Below the pieces are notes generated by a model. It was not told the DNA's origin. It did no database searches and worked only from the letters and a program-made list of their open reading frames with translations. Shown here piece by piece: positions 59,838 to 64,000 of a DNA stretch of 64,000 nucleotides (position 1 is its first letter; the number at the start of each line of letters is the position of its first letter). This DNA is from JASHPR01 sp963778075 (GTDB lineage: Bacteria > Actinomycetota > Actinomycetes > Streptosporangiales > Streptosporangiaceae), in assembly GCA_963778075.1 (NCBI GenBank), contig CAVZTJ010000016.1:494496-558495 (forward strand). Reading direction: 5' to 3'. Position numbers and translations under genes: made by a program.

Positions 59838-60979
59838 GGCCCGCGCGCCAATTCGCGGACGAGCGCCTCGCCGAAGACGAGGTTGCGCCGGCCATTGCCG
59901 CGACCCCGGCGATCGAGGCAGCACGCCGTCATCGCGGCGCCAGCCTCGGCCGGCGCCAGCCCGACCTCGGCGGCCAGCGCCGCCACGTCGCTGACGTGCT
60001 CGAGCGTGTAGTCGTGGGCGCCAAAGACCAGCAGCTCCGGGGCGGCCGCCGCTGCGGCGGCGGCCAGGCGCGCGGCGACATCCGCACGGTCCCCGACGAT
60101 CGCGAACGCGTCGATCACCGCGTCGGGCACCAGCCGGGCGGCCGCGTCCGGGCCGTCGCTGCGGAGCGCGGCGCGCAGCTCGCCGACGAGGGCGTCGCTG
60201 ACCCCGAGCCGTTCCGCCAGCGGTCCGGCATGTCGACGGTCATGTAAGAGAAGTGCGGCCGGAGCGCGTCGACGTGGCTGGGTTCCCAGCCGACCATGGG
60301 GTTCCAGGCGATGCGCACGGTCCGGCCCGCCCTGGCCGCCTGGTCCCGGATCGCCCGGGCGTAGGAACCGACCTCCTGCGCCGGCTTGCCGGAGATGATC
60401 ACCCAGTCGCCGCGCTGCGCGGACAGGCGCTCCACCCGGGGGCCCCGGCCCGCGATGGCCAGCGAGAGCCGGCAGGGCACCCAGTCCAGGCGGGCCTCGG
60501 ACGCGGTGAACTCGCCGCTGTGGGTCACGGTCTTCCCGGCCAGCAGGGCGTCGATCACGTCGACGGCCTCGGCCAGCGCGGTATCGAGGCGCGGCGGATG
60601 ATGCCCATCGGGCCGAACACCAGCGTGCCGCCCGCGCCCAGGCCGGCCACCGCTCGGCCGGGGGCGACCTCGGCGAGCGAGCCGAGCGCGGCCGCGGTGG
60701 CAACCGGGTGGCGGCTATGCGGGTTCGTGATCGCCGGGAACAGCGCGATCTGGCTGGTGGCCACCGCGATCGCGGTGAGCGTCACGTAGAGATCGCGGTC
60801 GACGCCCTCGTCGGCGAGGAGCAGGGCGGCCGCGCCCAGCCGCTCGGCCGCCGCCGCGAGGCTCACCAGTTCGGGGACCGGCCGCACCGCGTGCAGCCAG
60901 ATCCCCCACCGCGAGGCGCCCGGGCGCCCGGGCGCTGGGGCTGGCTGGACCGGCCCCGCGGCGTCCCGTTCCGGCCCAT
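59831..60979 (-). pseudogene. LLM-class flavin/F420-dependent oxidoreductase (fourth), frameshifted
   Basis: RPVPELVSLAAAAERLGAAALLLADEG, FPAITNPHSRHPVATAAALGSLAEVAPGRAVAGLGAGG, WVPCRLSLAIAGRGPRVERLSAQRGDWVIISGK and ELLVFGAHDYTLEHVSDVAALA identify a methylene-H4MPT-reductase-like LLM enzyme. Frame changes near 60590 and 60240. The start is uncertain (ATG 60979 needs one base correction). The stop overlaps the amidohydrolase ATG. Confidence 0.76.
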
Positions 60980-61023
60980 TGTTGGTGGGGGTTCGGCGTG
61001 CCCGCCCTCAGACACTGTGCCTC

Positions 61024-62034
61024 TTACAACACATGCGGGACGACCTCTTCGGCGATCAGGGTCAGGCCCGCTACCCGCTCGGGCCCGGGGATGTGCTGGA
61101 TGATCAGCCCGCGGATGCCGGCTTCCGCGTACTCGCGGAACCGGCGGACGGCCAGCGCGGTGTCGCCGGCGATGGCGAACGTGTCGATGATCTCGTCGGT
61201 GACCATCGCCGCGCCCGCCTGGGGGCCTGCTGGGCGGTGACGTCCCGGACCTTCTGGATGTCGCCGGGGTCGGCGCCCGAGTGGGCGTACATGACCTTCT
61301 CGACCCGGTACAGGTAGTAGGCCAGGTCTGCCTTGACCGCCTCGCGCGCCGCGGCGGCGTCGGTGCCGACGGACACGATCAGGGGGGCGGCGATGTCCTG
61401 GCCTGCCGGGTCGCGGCGGCGGCGGCGGCGCCCTGGCCGATCACGCCGAGGGCCCAGCGGATGTACCCGGCCGACGTGATCGCGCCGAGCTCGACGCTGT
61501 CGGCGTAGGCGCGGGCGGCCCGGAGCATGCGCTCGTTGACGGCTCCCGCGTACACCGGCAGGTCACGGCGCAGCGGCTCGAAGTCCAGGCGGGCCTGCGT
61601 CGACACGGTGAACTGCTCGCTGGCCGGCACCGGGTCGCCGTGCAGCAGCGCCCCGATGATCCGGATCGCCTCGACGGTGGAGGTGTAGGGGCGCCGGGTG
61701 CGCTCGTCGGCCTCGCCGAGGTTGCGCAGGTTCCACTGGGCGGCGCCGATGCCGAGCATAGCAGGCTGCCCGACGCCTCGTCGAGCGTGGCGGCCTCCAT
61801 CGCGATCACCGACGGGTGCCGGTGGAACGGGTTGACGATGCCGAGCCCGATCCGGGCGGTGTGGTGTGGGCGGCGATCGTCGCGGCGACCGTGAAGATGC
61901 CGCGGTAGTGGCCGTTCTCGTTGGTCCAGATTCCGGGTAGCCGAGGGACTCGGCGAGCCGGCCTGCTCGACGATCTCGGCGATCGGCCGGTCGTTCTGCA
62001 GCGATACCGCGAAGCGCAGCGGATGGGCGCTCAT
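61024..62034 (-). pseudogene. LLM-class flavin/F420-dependent oxidoreductase (fifth), frameshifted
   Basis: ATG 62034 (SAHPLRFAVSLQNDRP). GLGIVNPFHRHPSVIAMEAATLDEASG, MLGIGAAQWNLRNLGEADERTRRPY, RRDLPVYAGAVNERMLRAARAYADSVELGAI and IPGPERVAGLTLIAEEVVPHVL are all family-typical. Breaks near 61925, 61760, 61390 and 61225. The ATG overlaps the stop of the OsmC-AhpD gene (ATGA), so they are coupled. Confidence 0.77.
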
Positions 62035-63095
62035 GCTTCGCGCTGCAGGCCGAGGCCGGCGGCGACCCGGTTGATGTAGCAGTAGTAGGCGGAGATGTTG
62101 TTGATGTCGAGGATGTCGAGGTCGCTCCAGCCGGCCTCGCGCAGCGCCGTGACGTCGTCCTCGGCGATGTGGCGCGGGTCGGTGACCAGCTTGCGGGCAT
62201 AGCCGATCGCGGCGTCGGTCCTGGCGTCGCCGGTCGTCACGCCCTCGGGGTCGTCCTTGATCGCCCGGGCCAGTTCCGCGTGACCGGCCTCGGTCAGCTT
62301 CTCGGTCTGACCGACGGTGCAGAACAGGCAGCCGTTGAGCACCGAGGTCAGCAGCGCCACGGCCCGCCGCACGTGGTCGGGAACGGCCGAGGGGGTCGCG
62401 TCGACCACGGCGTAGAGGCGCAGCCGCGCGGCCACCAGGTCGGGATAGAGGCTGCCGATCTGGGTCAGCTCGGTGACCCGGCCGATCTTGTCCACCTGGG
62501 ACTGGTATGCCTCGGCGAGCGCACCGGTGGCGTCCCCGGGGCCGATGCTGGCGATCCAGCCTTCGCTGGTCTGCACGCTCACGGGGCAGGCCGTCAGCCA
62601 GGCCGGGGCGAGCGTGCGGGTCACCGGCACCGGGTTCTTGAACAGGTCAAGGACCGGGCAGTGCTCGTCCACGGCCGCTGCGAGCTCCTGGTAGCGCTCC
62701 GGGCTTTCCGGCCCGCTCACCGCGACCTCGACGCGGATCGCGGAGAAGCCAGGGCGCACCGAGTCGTCGAACCCGAAGAACCCCCGAACGTCGAGATCAC
62801 CCTCTACCCGCACGGTGAGCGCGTCGAAGCTGATGCCCAGCTGCTCGGCCCAGAACCGGTAGGTAATCGCCTGGCACGAGCCCAGCGACGCCAGGGCGTA
62901 CTGAACCGGGTTCGCCGCCACGTCCTCGCCGCCGAGTGCGGGCGGCTCGTCCACCGTGAAGGTGTGCGCGCCGGTCCGCACATCTACCTCGGTGACGCCG
63001 ACGAGCGTTCCCTGCGCGCTGAATACGGCCTGCGCGTTCGCGCTGTCGTCGGCGACCGCCTTGCGGGTATCTGCGATGAGCGAGCTGAGGGACAC
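62031..63095 (-). CDS. OsmC-AhpD fusion protein
   Basis: Intact, 354 residues. Residues 1-165 are an OsmC/Ohr-like peroxiredoxin domain with both redox cysteines (LGSCQ, Cys74; DEHCP, Cys146). Residues 175-354 are a carboxymuconolactone-decarboxylase/AhpD-like domain with CLFC (Cys256, Cys259) and YYCYINRVAAGLGL. AhpD-type CxxC proteins can reduce peroxiredoxins, so the fusion may join a hydroperoxidase and its reductant (inference). GTG/ATG: ATG-type start at 63095 lies 36 bases after a strong promoter. First gene of the second minus-strand unit. Confidence 0.9.
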   Translation of the reverse strand: MSLSSLIADTRKAVADDSANAQAVFSAQGTLVGVTEVDVRTGAHTFTVDEPPALGGEDVAANPVQYALASLGSCQAITYRFWAEQLGISFDALTVRVEGDLDVRGFFGFDDSVRPGFSAIRVEVAVSGPESPERYQELAAAVDEHCPVLDLFKNPVPVTRTLAPAWLTACPVSVQTSEGWIASIGPGDATGALAEAYQSQVDKIGRVTELTQIGSLYPDLVAARLRLYAVVDATPSAVPDHVRRAVALLTSVLNGCLFCTVGQTEKLTEAGHAELARAIKDDPEGVTTGDARTDAAIGYARKLVTDPRHIAEDDVTALREAGWSDLDILDINNISAYYCYINRVAAGLGLQREA

Positions 63096-63131
63096 TCCGG
63101 ACCTCCGGGCGCGAGACAGTAGGCAGCACCG

Positions 63132-63161
63132 ATTATCGATAAATCCGATCTATATTGTCAA
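63132..63161 (-). promoter_or_regulatory. Strong promoter with the same operator box
   Basis: Minus strand: TTGACA (63161-63156), 18-base spacer containing ATATAGATCGGA, GATAAT (63137-63132). It drives the OsmC-AhpD gene. The box is identical over 12 bases to that in the importer promoter near 56960. Confidence 0.75.
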
Positions 63162-63305
63162 GAAAGCGCCGGCTCCCAGGATGCGGGCCATCGGCGGGCA
63201 CCCTCTTGACACCAGGCAACGGCACGGCTCACCGTGGCGGCGGGAACCTGATCGCACCACTACCAGGAGGTCGAGTGTCGAGCTGCCACTAGCGCAACAA
63301 CCAGT

Positions 63306-64000
63306 GTGGACGTCCAGCAGCAAGCGCAGACCGGGCCAGGGCTGCAGCCCGGCTGGGGTGTCACCTCCGAGCGGCAGCAGGCCGTCGCCCAGGTGCTGGG
63401 TGGCCTGGTCCCGCCGACCGGGCGCCTTGCGCCCGCCCAGCTGCGTGCGATCACTCGGGCCTGGCGGCGCGGCGCGATCTGTGGGCGGATCTGGTCGTCC
63501 GGGACCCGGACGTGCGCTGGTACCTGCCCTTGCACCGGTCCAACTCCTGCGATGTATGGCTGCTGGCCTGGGAACGTGGCCAGGACACGGACTGGCATGA
63601 CCACGGCGGATCGTCGGGGTCGTTCGCCGCGGCCGAGGGCTGCCTGGTCGAGCAGTACCGGGGTGCGGGCGGCCGGCGGATCGCCCGCAGGCGCCTGCTG
63701 GGCGGGGAGGCGGTGGCGTTCGGCCCGGGGCACGTCCACGATGTCGCGCATGGTGGCGGCGGGTCGGCGACGAGCATTCACGCGTACTCGCCGCCGCTGA
63801 TGGCGATGACGTACTACACCGCCACCGATTACGGCTTGATCGCCAGGGAGACCGTCGCGGTCGACGGCCCGGAGGGCGCACGGGGCCGAGGCGGCGCAGG
63901 CACCGCGCTCGCCGCCGCCTCGGCTTCGGCCGCCGGGCTGACCTCCGACTCGCTCCCGGCCGACGCGCCCAGCATTGACGAGCTGCTGGCCGAGGCCCGC
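63306..64000 (+). pseudogene. Cysteine-dioxygenase-like cupin protein, frameshifted, cut by the window edge
   Basis: GTG 63306 (VDVQQQAQTGPG). The frame breaks near 63461 and continues LWADLVVRDPDVRWYLPLHRSNSCDVWLLAWERGQDTDWHDHGGSSGSF, where HDH supplies iron ligands, then VAFGPGHVHDVAHGGGG with the third histidine, and HAYSPPLMAMTYY. The end SIDELLAEAR starts the linker that leads to a rhodanese domain in actinobacterial relatives. It would oxidise cysteine or another thiol to a sulfinate. Divergent from the OsmC-AhpD unit. Confidence 0.8.

Overview
The DNA looks like the chromosome of a high-GC actinomycete (Actinomycetota). Evidence is the strong G/C third-position bias, GTG/TTG starts, paired FadE-type acyl-CoA dehydrogenases, many luciferase-like (F420/FMN) oxidoreductases, a PF04672-type SAM methyltransferase and a SpoIIE/PP2C phosphatase with PAS and GAF domains. 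Quality is uneven. A 1,360-base run of G (3515-4874) is almost certainly an artefact. Most genes in 1-25 kb and 51-64 kb carry one or more single-base frameshifts, while 25-51 kb is mostly intact. I mark frameshifted genes as pseudogenes, but many are probably sequencing errors in real genes.

Region 1 (1-23.6 kb) is a catabolic cluster for a CoA-activated acid. It holds five acyl-CoA dehydrogenases, three enoyl-CoA hydratases, a MaoC-like hydratase, two acyl-CoA synthetases, a class II aldolase, a luciferase-like oxidoreductase, an amidohydrolase, a FadR-type GntR repressor and a branched-chain-amino-acid-type ABC importer (binding protein, fused permease, two ATPases). An exact 14-base palindromic motif (TTTAGTATACTCTA) sits at three of its promoters, with weaker versions at others including that of the GntR gene. 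This suggests one local regulon.

Region 2 (23.8-28.1 kb) is a visibly AT-richer insert. It holds a small unknown protein, a frameshifted protein with an HExxxH/EGWMD pattern, a 708-residue winged-helix protein fused to a phosphoglucosamine-mutase-like domain with altered active-site loops, and a convergent Nudix hydrolase. This is the best candidate for an undescribed system.

Region 3 (28.2-51 kb) is mixed: an AceE-like thiamine-diphosphate enzyme, a deleted FAD oxidoreductase, a MerR regulator, two methyltransferases, the SpoIIE phosphatase, a feruloyl-CoA-synthetase-like enzyme, a phytanoyl-CoA-dioxygenase-like gene, a transglutaminase-like gene, and an overlapping three-gene operon (Gfo/Idh dehydrogenase, FAD amine oxidase, aspartoacylase-like deacylase). 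Next come LysE/AraC, a SAP-domain protein, two transporters and a coupled zinc-ribbon/membrane-protein pair.

Region 4 (51-64 kb) is a second catabolic locus. A minus-strand operon encodes an SsuB/C/A-type importer followed by three overlapping luciferase-like oxidoreductase genes. A second minus-strand group encodes an OsmC-AhpD fusion, two more luciferase-like enzymes, a cytosine-deaminase-like amidohydrolase and an AhpD-like protein. Both promoters carry the same ATATAGATCGGA box between their -35 and -10 elements, so the two groups are probably co-regulated. The window ends inside a cysteine-dioxygenase-like gene.
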